Below are positions 36,639 to 47,462 of a stretch of DNA of 64,000 bases, piece by piece. The notes under the pieces were generated by a model that saw only the letters and a list, made by a program, of their open reading frames with translations, was not told the DNA's origin and searched no databases. Position numbers and translations under genes: made by a program. The stretch covers positions 3,534,001 to 3,598,000 of the forward strand of contig NZ_CP010976.1 of the NCBI RefSeq assembly GCF_000949425.1, written 5' to 3'. Source of the DNA: Paenibacillus sp. IHBB 10380. Its GTDB lineage: Bacteria > Bacillota > Bacilli > Paenibacillales > Paenibacillaceae. Numbering within the stretch: position 1 is the first letter of the stretch; every line of letters begins with the position of its first letter.

Positions 36639-37958
36639 TTAACCTTCTAACAATAACGATTCTGGATCTTCCAACATTTCTTTGATTGCGACCAAGAAAC
36701 GTACTGCCTCGCTACCGTCTACAATACGATGATCATAAGAAAGTGCAATATACATCATAGGACGATTTTCCATTCTTTCTTGATCGATAGCAATCGGACG
36801 TAGTTGAATTTTGTGCATCCCTAGAATGCCCACTTGAGGGGTATTAAGAATAGGGGTAGATAACAGAGAACCGAACACACCACCGTTAGTAATAGTGAAA
36901 GTTCCCCCTTGCAGTTCAGAGATAGCAAGTGAATTGTTACGTGCCTTACCTGCCAGATCAACGATTTGCTTCTCGATGTCAGCAAATCCTAGACGATCTG
37001 CATCACGAACTACAGGAACTACCAAACCTTCCTTCGCAGATACTGCAATCCCTATGTCAAAATATTTCTTAACAATAATATCTTCCCCATCAATTTCAGC
37101 GTTAAGAAGCGGGAATGCTTTGAGTGCTCCTACAACAGCCTTCGTAAAAAAAGACATAAAGCCAAGACTTACATCATGTTTCTCTTGGAAAGCTTGCTTA
37201 CGACGCTTCCGAAGGTCAAGTATGGCCGTCATGTCCACTTCATTAAATGTAGTGAGCATCGCTGCCGTTCTTTGAGCTTCTACCAGACGCTTCGCAATCG
37301 TCACACGACGCCGAGACATCCGTTGTCTCTCCGATGGCTTATCGCCACCCGTCACACTTGCTGATGGTGAGGTAGCAGGTGCCTTAGCTGCAGGTGCTGC
37401 CTTACTTCCTTGTGCACCCACTGTAGCCTTAAACGCTTCAGCTGACTTCTCAGAGAAATTACGAACATTCTCTTGATAAATCCGCCCCTTAGTATCCCGA
37501 TCCTGAACTTGTTCCAGATCAATGCCTCGTTCTCTAGCTAACTTTCTAGCGGAAGGTGAAGCTGCTAAGAAGGTTCCATTATCAGTTGAAGAAGCTTCTT
37601 CTCGATTCGCTGGGTTACTCCGAGACGGCGAGCTTTCCACAGGTGGAGCAGTCTGCTGTTGAGCCAGTTGGTTCTCCTTAGTCTCCACAGGCATACTTTT
37701 CACAGATGTATTAGATGCTTCGCCACCCGATTGAATTCTACCAATAACTTCACCGATCTGAACTGTGTCTCCTTCTTGTCTGAGAATTTTCTCAACGACA
37801 CCGTCATGTTCAGCACTAATTTCAAGATTAACTTTATCCGTTTCAAGCTCAAGGAGTACATCTCCTTGGTTAACCGAATTACCTTCCTCTACATGCCATT
37901 TAAAAATCGTTCCCTCAGTGATAGACTCACCCATTGCAGGTACTATAATTTCATTCAA
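36639..37958 (-). CDS. odhB: 2-oxoglutarate dehydrogenase E2 (dihydrolipoyl succinyltransferase)
   Basis: 439 residues. Core of the 2-oxoglutarate dehydrogenase complex in the TCA cycle. The N-terminal lipoyl domain carries the lipoylated Lys in [11 protein letters not shown] (about 43). A Pro/Ala/Ser linker and the peripheral subunit-binding domain ([15 protein letters not shown], about 130-145) follow. The C-terminal catalytic domain has the HxxxDG motif YDHRIVDG (about 410). It starts 5 bp after odhA; the E3 subunit is not encoded here. Confidence 0.97.
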   Translation of the reverse strand: MNEIIVPAMGESITEGTIFKWHVEEGNSVNQGDVLLELETDKVNLEISAEHDGVVEKILRQEGDTVQIGEVIGRIQSGGEASNTSVKSMPVETKENQLAQQQTAPPVESSPSRSNPANREEASSTDNGTFLAASPSARKLARERGIDLEQVQDRDTKGRIYQENVRNFSEKSAEAFKATVGAQGSKAAPAAKAPATSPSASVTGGDKPSERQRMSRRRVTIAKRLVEAQRTAAMLTTFNEVDMTAILDLRKRRKQAFQEKHDVSLGFMSFFTKAVVGALKAFPLLNAEIDGEDIIVKKYFDIGIAVSAKEGLVVPVVRDADRLGFADIEKQIVDLAGKARNNSLAISELQGGTFTITNGGVFGSLLSTPILNTPQVGILGMHKIQLRPIAIDQERMENRPMMYIALSYDHRIVDGSEAVRFLVAIKEMLEDPESLLLEG

Positions 37959-37963
37959 ATCAG

Positions 37964-40840
37964 CTACCTCCTCATGGAAATATTGGTATTAGATATGATA
38001 GGACGGAGTGCCGATGAAATAATCTGTTGCTGTTCATAGGCATGAACCTTTTGATAACCACTCGCCGTACTTGCTCGTTCTGGCCGACCATTATACGTAA
38101 TAGGTATTCCTTCTTTAGCAATTTCACGAATACGCGGCTCAATATAACGCCAAGCTCCCATATTTTTAGGTTCTTCTTGAGCCCACACAATTTCTTTCAA
38201 ATGTGGAAATCTACTAAGTATGCCTTTGAGCTCATGATCTGGGAATGGATAGAGCTGTTCAACTCTCGCAACATGTAGCCACTCTGGACGCTTATTCTCA
38301 CCTTGATCCAATGCTTCTTCCAACTCAACAGCTATTTTACCTGAACATAAAATTAATCTTTCTACTAACTCAGGTCTGCTAGCAAGTCCTGACTGCTCAA
38401 CGACAGGTTGAAAGGACCCTGTGCTGAAGTCAGTAGCTGATGAAGCTACTCTTGGATTACGAATGAGACTCTTAGGAGACATAATAACTAATGGACGAGC
38501 TTGTTCCGTCTCGGTAAATGCTGCTTGACGACGCAGCAAATGGAAATACTGTGAGGCGCTAGTCAGATTAGCTACTGTCCAGTTATCCTCTCCCGCCAGT
38601 TGTAGGAACCGTTCTAATCTTGCACTTGAATGCTCTGGACCTTGTCCTTCATATCCGTGCGGCAGTAACATAACTAAGCTTGATTTCTGTGTCCATTTCG
38701 TACGTCCAGCAGATATGAACTGATCCATGATCACTTGGGCACAGTTGGAGAAATCTCCATACTGGGCTTCCCAGATCACTAACGTCTCAGGTGAATATAC
38801 ATTGTATCCATACTCAAAACCTAATACAGAAGCTTCTGAGAGTGGACTGTTATGAATAGCAAATGAAGCTTTCGCTTCTGGAAGTAAATGAAGCGGACAG
38901 TAAGTTGCACCTGAAGTCGGATCATGTAGTACTAGATTACGATGAGCAAAGGTCGCCCGTTCTGCATCCTGACCACTAATACGAATCGGTTTGCCATCTG
39001 CCAATATTGTGGCAAATGCTAACGTCTCTGCGAGTCCCCAATCTACTTTTTCACCCTCATTTAGAGCCGTTTCACGGCGCTCTAGAATACGCTGTAGCTT
39101 CGGATATACGTTGAAACCCACCGGACGCTGTAGTAATCCCTTGTTAATCTCACGTAATTTATTGAGTGGCACAGCTGTAGCTACCTTTTTTTCCTCCGAA
39201 GGCACTAACACAGCATATGACTGATGCTTTGCTTCTTGAGCTTCATTATTCTTAATTTCATCATAAGCAGTCTTCAAACGATCTATAACGCCCTGCTTCA
39301 ATTGTTCAGCTTGGTCTTCACTCAAATAGCCTTCTGATTGAAGTTTAGATGCATATAGGTTACTTACACGCTGATGATTCTTCACTTTATGATACGTTAA
39401 AGGTTGTGTAGTTTCTGGATCATCTGTTTCGTTATGACCATATCTGCGATACCCTACAAGATCTATCACGAAGTCTTTTTTGAAACGATTGCGATAGTCA
39501 CTTGCCAAACGCATGGCGGCAATACATGCTTCAGGATCATCTGCATTAACGTGCACGATTGGAATTTCATATCCTTTGGCTAAATCACTTGCGTAATGTG
39601 TTGAACGTGAATCCTTACTTTCGGTAGTAAAACCGAGATTATTATTCACAATAATATGAATCGTACCACCATTCTGATATCCTGGTAGCTTCGTAAAATT
39701 TAAGGTTTCGGCTACAATTCCTTCTCCAGGGAAAGCTGCATCACCATGAATAAGAACGGTCGCTGCTTTATTCACATCCTGTTGCGGATAACCCGGTTGT
39801 CCCCGATCTTCTTGTGCTGCCCGTGCAAATCCCTCAACGACAGGATTCACAAATTCCAAGTGACTTGGATTGTTGGCTAAAGTGATCCGTGCCTCTAGCT
39901 CATTTCCTTCCTTCATCAAACGCTTAGCTCCTAGATGATACTTCACATCGCCAGTCCAACCATAATTAATACCTGTTGAACCTTCGGATGGAATTAACTT
40001 CTTATTCGGAGAATGATGAAATTCAGAGAAAATTTTATTATATGGTTTGCCTAACACATGAGCTAATACATTCAAACGTCCGCGGTGTGCCATACCCATC
40101 AAGATATGTTTAGCACCGCCGACAATCATGGCATGGATCATCTCATCAAGCATAGGAACAAGTACATCGTTTCCTTCAATAGAGAAACGTTTCTGTCCAA
40201 CAAAGGTACGATGTAGAAATTCTTCGAATTGTTCCACTTCATACAACCGCTCAAGCAGCGCAGAACGCTCCTCAGAAGTTAAAGAATATGAAGTAGACGC
40301 AGCTTCTGCTTGATTATTCAACCAGTTCCGTTCTTCTTCTTCATGTACATGACTGAATTCATAGGCAATGGTACCCGTATATAACTGGCGTAAGCGAAGA
40401 ATCGCATCCCATCCAGTCAATACATCAGTTGGCGCAAACTCCCATATTAAGGAAGATGGAAACGCTTTTAAATCTTCTCTTGTAAGATTATATTGCTCAG
40501 GTTCAAGCAATCTTGTATCGGAAGCGGGTATAAGACCGAGTGGATCGATGTCTGCCGCTAGATGTCCATATGTTCGAATGTTCCACACGAGCTTGCCAGC
40601 GTCTACCCCTTTCTTCAACAAATTCCGATCCCATGAAATTCTTTCTGCAGGCACTTTAGATGTCGGCTCCAAATCAGCAATACTAGGAGGAGCTCCCCAT
40701 AAACTGAATAAGTGTACAAATGTCTCATCCACAGACTCTGGATCATTCATGTACCGTTCATATTGTTCTTGTACGTAACCTAGATTGGGACCGTAATACG
40801 TCTGCCAGGGGTCGCTTGTGTTATGCTCATTGGTTATCAT
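37964..40840 (-). CDS. odhA: 2-oxoglutarate dehydrogenase E1
   Basis: 958 residues. Thiamine-diphosphate enzyme that decarboxylates 2-oxoglutarate and passes the succinyl group to E2. Motifs: [22 protein letters not shown] (about 250), [16 protein letters not shown] for the pyrophosphate/Mg site (about 365), and [14 protein letters not shown] (about 445). The ATG at 40840 is preceded by GGAGG at a 12-base distance; a GTG at 40882 without a site would add 14 residues. First gene of the odhAB operon, with TATAAT at 40916-40921 as a likely -10. Confidence 0.97.
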   Translation of the reverse strand: MITNEHNTSDPWQTYYGPNLGYVQEQYERYMNDPESVDETFVHLFSLWGAPPSIADLEPTSKVPAERISWDRNLLKKGVDAGKLVWNIRTYGHLAADIDPLGLIPASDTRLLEPEQYNLTREDLKAFPSSLIWEFAPTDVLTGWDAILRLRQLYTGTIAYEFSHVHEEEERNWLNNQAEAASTSYSLTSEERSALLERLYEVEQFEEFLHRTFVGQKRFSIEGNDVLVPMLDEMIHAMIVGGAKHILMGMAHRGRLNVLAHVLGKPYNKIFSEFHHSPNKKLIPSEGSTGINYGWTGDVKYHLGAKRLMKEGNELEARITLANNPSHLEFVNPVVEGFARAAQEDRGQPGYPQQDVNKAATVLIHGDAAFPGEGIVAETLNFTKLPGYQNGGTIHIIVNNNLGFTTESKDSRSTHYASDLAKGYEIPIVHVNADDPEACIAAMRLASDYRNRFKKDFVIDLVGYRRYGHNETDDPETTQPLTYHKVKNHQRVSNLYASKLQSEGYLSEDQAEQLKQGVIDRLKTAYDEIKNNEAQEAKHQSYAVLVPSEEKKVATAVPLNKLREINKGLLQRPVGFNVYPKLQRILERRETALNEGEKVDWGLAETLAFATILADGKPIRISGQDAERATFAHRNLVLHDPTSGATYCPLHLLPEAKASFAIHNSPLSEASVLGFEYGYNVYSPETLVIWEAQYGDFSNCAQVIMDQFISAGRTKWTQKSSLVMLLPHGYEGQGPEHSSARLERFLQLAGEDNWTVANLTSASQYFHLLRRQAAFTETEQARPLVIMSPKSLIRNPRVASSATDFSTGSFQPVVEQSGLASRPELVERLILCSGKIAVELEEALDQGENKRPEWLHVARVEQLYPFPDHELKGILSRFPHLKEIVWAQEEPKNMGAWRYIEPRIREIAKEGIPITYNGRPERASTASGYQKVHAYEQQQIISSALRPIISNTNISMRR

Positions 40841-41056
40841 TGTCGGATAATACCTCCGTCTTGATTTATAATAGGTCAACACTTGGACGGAAATTGTAAA
40901 GATGTTTCTCTACTCATTATAAACAAAAGAATGTAATAGCTAAAATAACCATTTAGTATAGTTATGATCTAAAAAACAGATGGATCACACTAGTATTCAA
41001 TAACGCTATCAACAAACTTACGTCCAATAAAATAAAAAGGGTATCTCCACACTACG

Positions 41057-41237
41057 TCAACCGATTTTGTCGAAATGCTGTTTCACATCCTCATGGGAAA
41101 TGTGGATATTTTCATGCTGAGCCATATCTCCGATGAGATTATATCCAAAGTAGGCGTGTTTCGGCAATGGATTGAGTTACGGCTTCAGCTCTCTCATTCC
41201 ATCTCATATTTGGAATCGGACTCAGTCTAATATTCAT
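41057..41237 (-). pseudogene. Possible remnant of a small gene with one frameshift
   Basis: From an ATG at 41237 the frame reads MNIRLSPIPNMRWNERAEAV and stops after 32 codons; shifting frame near 41135 gives a protein-like continuation (PKHAYFGYNLIGDMAQHENIHI) to a stop at 41057. The two parts would make a protein of about 60 residues. The ribosome site is weak and no family is recognised, so this may be chance. Confidence 0.3.
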
Positions 41238-41432
41238 ACTCAACTGCGACTTCCTATTATCATTCTACCATATCCCAACTGCAATTGAAGAATATGCCGA
41301 AGTCTAATGCTGACTATCAGGGATATGTCGTTCTAGGCGTCTGATCATGAGGAGCTACGGCATGAACCCCTATCAGGGTAACCTAAAACTCTTGTATGTA
41401 AACCCAACCTTCACTTCCATCACTACTCTTTG

Positions 41433-41468
41433 AAAAAGGGAACGCCCATCCATTATGGGCGTTCCCTT
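41433..41468 (-). terminator. Terminator of the SLH-GH18 gene
   Basis: Perfect 13-bp stem AAGGGAACGCCCA / TGGGCGTTCCCTT with a 7-base loop and a minus-strand TTTTTC run. Confidence 0.9.
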
Positions 41469-41493
41469 CGTATATTAGTCTATGTGATCTCTA

Positions 41494-43125
41494 TTAATTA
41501 CTAACTCTAGCAAAATTATACCCATCAAAACGTTCAGCGTTATGTAAAGCACTCCAGACATCGGGTGTTTCAGCACCTGTCCACCAATAAGCGAACCCTG
41601 CAATATTACGCTGTAATCCCATTTGATATTTGCCGGTAAGTGAACGACTTTCTTCTAACCATATACGGTGCTGTACTGAATTCTGTTGATAGCTAGCTGT
41701 ATACTGTTGAATTGTCTTATTCCATACTGGCTTCAAACGATAAGTAGCCACTCTACTCGCTTGTTCTCCAAGTGTCATATCCGTTGAATGAATAGTCGAT
41801 CCGCTACTACTCACTTTCCAATCTCTACTATAGAACGGAAGCGCAAGAATCACCTTTTTTGACGATACCTGCTGTAAAAGAGAGTCCAGTCCGCTCGTGA
41901 TCCATGGCAACGATGATACCGAACCCGGATTAGGCGCTCCTGACCAATGTTCGTCATAGCCCATTAATAAGATATAATCAGCCGCCTTTCCTAGAGCAGC
42001 ATAATCAAATACCTCTGTCCAATCTGTTCCTAAATCAGGAGATACGTTAACAGACAACGATACGCCAGCTTTATGAAGCTTATCCGCTAATGTTGAAATA
42101 AATATCGTGAAATAAGCCTTATCTTGACCAGACACATTCTCAAAATCTATATTTAGTCCATCTAAGCCATTATCTCTGGCGATTTGGGTCAATTCTACAA
42201 TTACCTTAGATCGCTTAGTAGAATCAGATAATACTTGATGAGATGCCACAGCATCTGAATGATTGCCTACCATGCCCCAGACTTGTTTATTATTCTTATG
42301 AGCCCATTTAACAAGGGATGGATCGACAAGATTCGTAACAGAGCCATCTTTCTTAACGTAAAGCCAACGTGGTGATAACGTATTAATGTTGGACGAGAGA
42401 ATGGATTGTTTATACTCCTCTGTTGTTTGTCCGTATTGCCAGCCTAGTTGGACACTTCCCTGTAAAGCTGACTCAATCGATGTCATCCAGCTCTTCTGCT
42501 GCATCATCCGATATAACAACGTAGCTGTTTCTTGCCTTGTGAGTAAGTGCTTAGGAAGGAAAAAACCTTCCGCTCCGTTCATCAGGCCCAGCTCATGAAT
42601 AGTCTGAACATCATGTTTGACCCATGAAGCAATATCTTGATCATCACTAAAAGTCGTTGTACTGACACTCGCTGTAGCCTTAAACTTCAGTGCTCTCATC
42701 AGCATGACAGCGGCTTCTTCACGAGTAACAGGGTGGTTAGGCTCAAAGTTTGAACTACTTCTACCCGATGTAAGTCCAAGTAAATACCCTGCCTCGACCC
42801 ATCCATAATACCAACTGCTTTTAGCTACATCCTTAAATGAAGGTATCGTAGACTTCACTTCCTTCATAGCTAACAGCCGTTCCAGCACCGTGATCCATTC
42901 CGCGCGAGTAATGGGCTTAGTAGGTTGAAATCTAGTAGCGTCAGTTCCGTTCATCAGGCCCTTGCTATAGACTGCCTGTATAGCACTCTCTGCATAGCTT
43001 CCCGAAATATCATTAAATGACTTACTTGATTTAGCTCCCACGGATAGCGGTAGGACGTTTACCATAATAAATACAATACAACAACTCCATATAACTCTAG
43101 TGATCTTGTTCACAATAACCCTCAT
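41494..43125 (-). CDS. SLH-domain glycoside hydrolase family 18 protein
   Basis: 543 residues. A signal peptide (about 1-31), three SLH domains (about 35-75, 95-140, 160-205; each with the ITRAEW/VTREEA/LTRQET motif) that anchor to wall polysaccharide, then a GH18 barrel (about 225-543). The catalytic motif DGLNIDFENV places the acid at Glu329 with Asp322 and Asp327 intact. Related proteins act on chitin-like or peptidoglycan glycans at the cell or spore surface. Monocistronic. Substrate unproven. Confidence 0.9.
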   Translation of the reverse strand: MRVIVNKITRVIWSCCIVFIMVNVLPLSVGAKSSKSFNDISGSYAESAIQAVYSKGLMNGTDATRFQPTKPITRAEWITVLERLLAMKEVKSTIPSFKDVAKSSWYYGWVEAGYLLGLTSGRSSSNFEPNHPVTREEAAVMLMRALKFKATASVSTTTFSDDQDIASWVKHDVQTIHELGLMNGAEGFFLPKHLLTRQETATLLYRMMQQKSWMTSIESALQGSVQLGWQYGQTTEEYKQSILSSNINTLSPRWLYVKKDGSVTNLVDPSLVKWAHKNNKQVWGMVGNHSDAVASHQVLSDSTKRSKVIVELTQIARDNGLDGLNIDFENVSGQDKAYFTIFISTLADKLHKAGVSLSVNVSPDLGTDWTEVFDYAALGKAADYILLMGYDEHWSGAPNPGSVSSLPWITSGLDSLLQQVSSKKVILALPFYSRDWKVSSSGSTIHSTDMTLGEQASRVATYRLKPVWNKTIQQYTASYQQNSVQHRIWLEESRSLTGKYQMGLQRNIAGFAYWWTGAETPDVWSALHNAERFDGYNFARVSN

Positions 43126-43303
43126 TCCTAATATATAAGGTCTACAACCTCCTTATGCTAACAAAAGAATGGTCATCCCACATCCTTGAAATATTGGTAT
43201 GTAAGGGTATAAAAGGATGTTTAGAAATGGTATACATATTGTGGTAAAGTCAATAACAAGAATATATCTATCCTACTTATTCAGCTGAAATGAGGAGATC
43301 CCT

Positions 43304-44068
43304 ATGTTCCGCTCTTTTTTTGACTATGATCATTCATTACGTTTCCAGATGTTCTCAACATCTCATTGGGTTTCTTTGAGTGTGTTTATGATTCTAGTAG
43401 TACTATTGTTTGTGTTCAAGCAGTTTATAAAAAAGAAAATCAGAGTAAAAACCATCATTCGGTGGTCTATTGCTGTTATTCTGATTATGTCTGAGGTCAC
43501 TTTAGAACTATGGTATCTTGTACAAGGAAGATGGGATATGAAGCATACCCTTCCCCTTGAACTATGTAGTATCACCCTACTTCTTGCCATTGTTATGCTG
43601 TTAACACGCAATCGATTACTATACCAAATTGTATTCTTTGCTGGCATTGCAGGTGCTGTTCAAGCTTTACTCACACCCAATCTAATCTATGCTTATCCAC
43701 ACTTTCGATTCAACCAATTCTTCGTCGCACATATCGCCATTATTATCGCCGCATTGTACATGACTTGGATTGAAGAATATAAACCAACTTGGAAGTCTAT
43801 TGGAATAGTGATGATTGTCCTAAATATACTTGCCCTCCTAGTTGGAGTAATCAACTATTACATAGGGGCTAATTATATGTTCCTAATGCATAAGCCATCT
43901 ACATCTTCTATTCTTGATTTACTAGGACCACACCCCTACTATTTAATAGCTGAAGAACTTATTGCGCTGTTTACATTTGTCACGCTCCACCTAGCATTCT
44001 TTGTGATCCCTAACTTATTCAAGCAATATTCCACAAGAACATCGCGTAATCATAAATTGAATGGGTAG
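43304..44068 (+). CDS. TIGR02206 family integral membrane protein (YwaF-like)
   Basis: 254 residues with about seven membrane segments. The conserved features are the N-terminal FSTSHWVSLSVF, the charged pair HTLPLELCSITLLLA (about 88-102) and the late stretch LMHKPSTSSILDLLGPHPYYLI (about 190-212). This matches the TIGR02206/YwaF family, which has no known function. GAGGAGATCCC precedes the ATG. Transcribed alone. Confidence 0.85.
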   Translation: MFRSFFDYDHSLRFQMFSTSHWVSLSVFMILVVLLFVFKQFIKKKIRVKTIIRWSIAVILIMSEVTLELWYLVQGRWDMKHTLPLELCSITLLLAIVMLLTRNRLLYQIVFFAGIAGAVQALLTPNLIYAYPHFRFNQFFVAHIAIIIAALYMTWIEEYKPTWKSIGIVMIVLNILALLVGVINYYIGANYMFLMHKPSTSSILDLLGPHPYYLIAEELIALFTFVTLHLAFFVIPNLFKQYSTRTSRNHKLNG

Positions 44069-44085
44069 CTTTGTCTGAAGCAAGA

Positions 44086-44125
44086 AGAAACGGTTACTGC
44101 CCTTAAAGGGACGGTAACCGTTTCT
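44086..44125. terminator. Bidirectional terminator between convergent genes
   Basis: AGAAACGGTTAC and its complement GTAACCGTTTCT with an inner CCCTT/AAGGG stem, between the YwaF-like gene (+) and the stalk-domain lipoprotein gene (-). Confidence 0.85.
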
Positions 44126-44141
44126 CGTAGAAATATACACC

Positions 44142-45734
44142 TTATTTACGTTCAATCACAATATATTGATCATCTGCATTCAAATTATAGGTTGCTCCTA
44201 AAGCCTCTGTAATGAAGCGTAAGGGAACGTAAGCCTCCCTATCCACAATAGTAACAGGTTGAGCCAGTGTCACGGATGCACCATTCACAAGCGCCTGTTT
44301 CGAGTTATGTTTAAGGACAATCTTTGAGCCCGTTAAATCTTCCGTTATTGTAGTCGTCTTAGATGCTCCGTCCCACTCTAATTGCGCATCTAGTTGTTCA
44401 GCAACATATCTGAGAGGTACCATCGTTGTATTCTTGATACTAAATGCCAATGCATAATATCCATAATCATCATCGTTGTCATCAGCATAATTTACAGTAT
44501 CTAGGGTGATATACTTGTGGCCAATGCCCATGTCTTCTTTTAGAAAACGGTAGACCTCCGACTTTTGGTCAAAGTTACGAAGAGTCTTTCCTGGTGTCAT
44601 CCCCATCATATCGTTCAAGTCTAGCTCCATTACCCCTTTACTTGTATCAACCTTATTCACGGTAACGGGTTCATTCACATGCCAGATTTCACTTGTAGAA
44701 TGGATCTTAAATTGTTTAATCGGCATACCTTCCACATCAGGAATTTGTACCGTTAAATCCATATTCTGTTTACGAATATTTAATTTACTATCCACCATGA
44801 CATCCATTGAGAGTACCGTGTCTTTACCAAATAACTCATTCAGTTCCGGAGTCTCTGTAAACAAATCCTGAACTTCCTTATCATAATCCACAAGCAACTT
44901 ATCCAATGATTTCTGTAATTGGTTTGCTAAGTAAATCACGGTAGCTTCCTTATCTTGAATGATGCTCTCCAAGGTACCAAAGGTAGCTGATTCCTTGTAC
45001 TCACTATAATATCCTTCGTAATCATCAGCATACATTGGAATCAAAGTTTCGATGATCGGATAGTACACATCATACAATGTACCGATTAGCTCTTTCACGC
45101 CTTCTTTATCCTTAGATACACTTGTCAGGAATGACTTCACTAGTCCTACTAATTCATCGCCGTGAATTTCCATATGCAATTTTTGAAGATTAACCGCTTC
45201 ACCGTTCACCTTCTCATTTACAGAAGCAACAGAGATTTTTGCTGGATTAGCCACATTTTTGAAGAAGAACTTGCCTACATCTTTCATTAATGCAAGTGAC
45301 TTCTCATTAGACAACTCTAGCTCAGACAAATCTGCTCCCTCAATAGCATCAAGTGAAATGGATAGTGGTTGTTTAGCTCCCTCAACCCATAGCAATATAG
45401 TCTTCTTATCCATAGAGAGATGGAAAGGAAGCTTGATGCCATCCAAGCTGATTGCGCCTTCAACAGATCCTGTCGAGGAATCTTGCGTAATCGCATGATC
45501 AATACTGATAGAGAATGAGTTCAATAAATCAATCATTTTTTTGTCTTCTTTACTGAGATCTGAACTCGTAGGCACAATCTCAAGCGACATTGTTTGTTTA
45601 GACTCGGATGATTTAACAGTAAGACTGTCTACCAAAGCCTTGTTAATGTCCAATCCTCCAACTGCTTGACATCCTGCTAACACAACTAACAAGAATGCCA
45701 TGGATATAGCTAAACCTATCTTAAAACGCTTCAT
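44142..45734 (-). CDS. Lipoprotein with copper-amine-oxidase-like stalk domain
   Basis: 530 residues. Signal peptide with lipobox LAGC (about 19-22), so a surface lipoprotein. The large central part (about 40-400) is helical and acidic with no recognised domain. The last 120 residues are a stalk domain: two repeats with MVPLRYVAEQLDAQLEWDG and YVPLRFITEALGATYNL. These domains are common in Paenibacillus surface proteins and are not amine oxidases. The ATG at 45734 has GGGGAGGG upstream; a GTG one codon earlier is less likely. Function unknown. Confidence 0.85.
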   Translation of the reverse strand: MKRFKIGLAISMAFLLVVLAGCQAVGGLDINKALVDSLTVKSSESKQTMSLEIVPTSSDLSKEDKKMIDLLNSFSISIDHAITQDSSTGSVEGAISLDGIKLPFHLSMDKKTILLWVEGAKQPLSISLDAIEGADLSELELSNEKSLALMKDVGKFFFKNVANPAKISVASVNEKVNGEAVNLQKLHMEIHGDELVGLVKSFLTSVSKDKEGVKELIGTLYDVYYPIIETLIPMYADDYEGYYSEYKESATFGTLESIIQDKEATVIYLANQLQKSLDKLLVDYDKEVQDLFTETPELNELFGKDTVLSMDVMVDSKLNIRKQNMDLTVQIPDVEGMPIKQFKIHSTSEIWHVNEPVTVNKVDTSKGVMELDLNDMMGMTPGKTLRNFDQKSEVYRFLKEDMGIGHKYITLDTVNYADDNDDDYGYYALAFSIKNTTMVPLRYVAEQLDAQLEWDGASKTTTITEDLTGSKIVLKHNSKQALVNGASVTLAQPVTIVDREAYVPLRFITEALGATYNLNADDQYIVIERK

Positions 45735-45855
45735 CACATTACCCTCCCCAAGTGGACACTAAAAATGTCTATTTCCCAATTATGCCAGCGGGAGTGGATG
45801 TATGTAAAGGTAAATTTTCTCACTACATTATATAAATTATATCTTCTGGCTCTGA

Positions 45856-46530
45856 TTAGCTTGGATGGAATATAATTTGATCTCCATTATTCATAAATGT
45901 CAAGTGACCTATTCCTCTAATTGTCAGCTTCACGGGGAAGAACAAGGCTTGTTTATTCGAAAAAAGCCATCTTCTCCCCTGCTTCACGACAATAATTAAA
46001 CCATTCTCATTACCAAGGGGAGTAAAGTGCTCATCATCCTGTTTCCAATTCGCAATTCCTATATCGTTCATATCACGTACAAATGGTACGACTTCAGGGA
46101 CCACGATTCCTATTTCACTAATACATAACAAATCTACCTTCATCTTAAAAGGACGTTCTATTGCGTTATCTAGTGAATGGCGGGCGATAAGTTCTACAAT
46201 ATTACCCGAAGGATCATAGAAATAAATAGAGTGTGAATTCCACTCTGGACAATCATATTCTATCTTGTTTGCTTCCTCCGCCAGTGGAATATGATCAGCC
46301 ATCCAAGCCCGAGCTTCTTCCAACGTATTGTGCGGGATATTCATTGTAAAATGATAAAAAGGATTCTCATGCAACTGTTCATGCTGTTCAAATATAAGTA
46401 GGGATTGTCCCACTCTAACCGTAAAGGCATGATCATCACTACCTTCACAGTCACACTGCATAATATCAGTATAAAATGCCTTGGTTTCTTCTAATCGGTT
46501 CGTACATAGTGTTATTGTATCAATATGCAT
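45856..46530 (-). CDS. VOC (glyoxalase/dioxygenase superfamily) protein
   Basis: 224 residues. The N-terminal 120 residues form a VOC module: ITLCTNRLEETKAFYTDIM, YHFTMNIPH and YFYDPSGNIVELIAR. The second half is a degraded second module (ISEIGIVVPEVVPFVRDMND). Metal ligands are plausible (His near the N-terminus, Glu in NIVELI). The ATG at 46530 has AAAGG nine bases upstream. It follows the RibA-like gene by 15 bp and should share its promoter. The substrate is not known. Confidence 0.82.
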   Translation of the reverse strand: MHIDTITLCTNRLEETKAFYTDIMQCDCEGSDDHAFTVRVGQSLLIFEQHEQLHENPFYHFTMNIPHNTLEEARAWMADHIPLAEEANKIEYDCPEWNSHSIYFYDPSGNIVELIARHSLDNAIERPFKMKVDLLCISEIGIVVPEVVPFVRDMNDIGIANWKQDDEHFTPLGNENGLIIVVKQGRRWLFSNKQALFFPVKLTIRGIGHLTFMNNGDQIIFHPS

Positions 46531-46545
46531 GCCATTCAACCTTTG

Positions 46546-47292
46546 CTATATACTCATTGCTTGGGGGTCATCTGGAATATGCCCTGATTTATTAATTTTT
46601 GTGGATAGGTAACGACGATTATAATCACTAATATCTCCCCACAACGAGACATGGTCAATAGCTGAGAGCCCATTCTCACGTAATGCCTTCAGTTTCTTAG
46701 GATTATTCGTGATCAGTGTAACAGGGGACTTACGAAGTGTCCTCAATACCCCAATTGCTTCATCATAAGAACGAACATCATCTTCGAAACCTAGAGCATT
46801 GTTGGCTTCTACTGTATCATAGCCCTCCTGCTGTAAAATATATGCCAATGATTTAGAGAACAACCCGATACCTCTACCTTCATGATTAGCTAAATAAAAT
46901 AGAGCACCACTTCCTTGTTCCACAATCATTCTCATGGACTGGTGAAGCTGAAATCCACAGTCACAGCGCTTGCTACCAAAAATATCACCCGTATGACATA
47001 TGCTATGCATCCGTACTAACGCTTTATCTGAGTGCTCAAAATCACCATATACAAGTACAGAGGATTGTTGATATTCCGCAAGGTTCGCATGCACCAGTTC
47101 ATTCAGAATATCTTCCTTCGCACTGGACTTACCATTTAGGTTCAGCCATGTATACCATTTGAAATGTACAACCTCTTCATCTAATTGCACTGGAAGTTCT
47201 ATGGGACCGACAAGGCATAAATCTTGACCTTTCGGATTCGTTATAACATTCATTTTATGAGATAAAAGATTTAATACTTCCGTTGTAATCAT
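46546..47292 (-). CDS. ribA: GTP cyclohydrolase II family protein (RibA-type)
   Basis: 248 residues. The zinc site ICHTGDIFGSKRCDCGFQLH (about 97-116) has all three Cys, and HEGRGIGL (about 139) and the late TNNPKKLKAL motif are those of GTP cyclohydrolase II, which opens GTP for riboflavin synthesis. It is a stand-alone enzyme without the usual fused RibB half and is not in a rib operon, so it may serve a special pathway. Driven by a near-consensus promoter at 47357-47385 with operator-like repeats; AGAGG precedes the ATG. Confidence 0.88.
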   Translation of the reverse strand: MITTEVLNLLSHKMNVITNPKGQDLCLVGPIELPVQLDEEVVHFKWYTWLNLNGKSSAKEDILNELVHANLAEYQQSSVLVYGDFEHSDKALVRMHSICHTGDIFGSKRCDCGFQLHQSMRMIVEQGSGALFYLANHEGRGIGLFSKSLAYILQQEGYDTVEANNALGFEDDVRSYDEAIGVLRTLRKSPVTLITNNPKKLKALRENGLSAIDHVSLWGDISDYNRRYLSTKINKSGHIPDDPQAMSI

Positions 47293-47338
47293 ATCTATCC
47301 TCTACCTCTTTTCTAAACATTTAATAATAATGGTTATC

Positions 47339-47396
47339 AGTTACTTTATGTAAGTTAGTATATAATCATTATTTGTGTATGTCAAGTAACTAACTT
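47339..47396 (-). promoter_or_regulatory. ribA promoter overlapped by inverted repeats (HxlR operator candidate)
   Basis: Minus strand: -35 TTGACA (47380-47385), 17 bp spacer, -10 TATACT (47357-47362). AAGTTAGT at 47352-47359 and its complement ACTAACTT at 47389-47396, plus AGTTACTT (47339-47346) and AAGTAACT (47384-47391), cover both promoter elements. HxlR-type regulators bind such repeats, and an hxlR-like gene is divergent. Confidence 0.6.
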
Positions 47397-47462
47397 TTTA
47401 TTCATTACTATATATTTAAAAGTAGTTTAAGGTTATACTATACACATAAAGAGGTGAATGCT

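Larger units (their letters stand above)
40841..41493. other. 650-bp intergenic region upstream of odhA
   Basis: No intact gene. It holds the odhA promoter region at its left, a possible decayed short reading frame (41057-41237, minus strand) and the terminator of the GH18 gene at its right. Confidence 0.5.
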
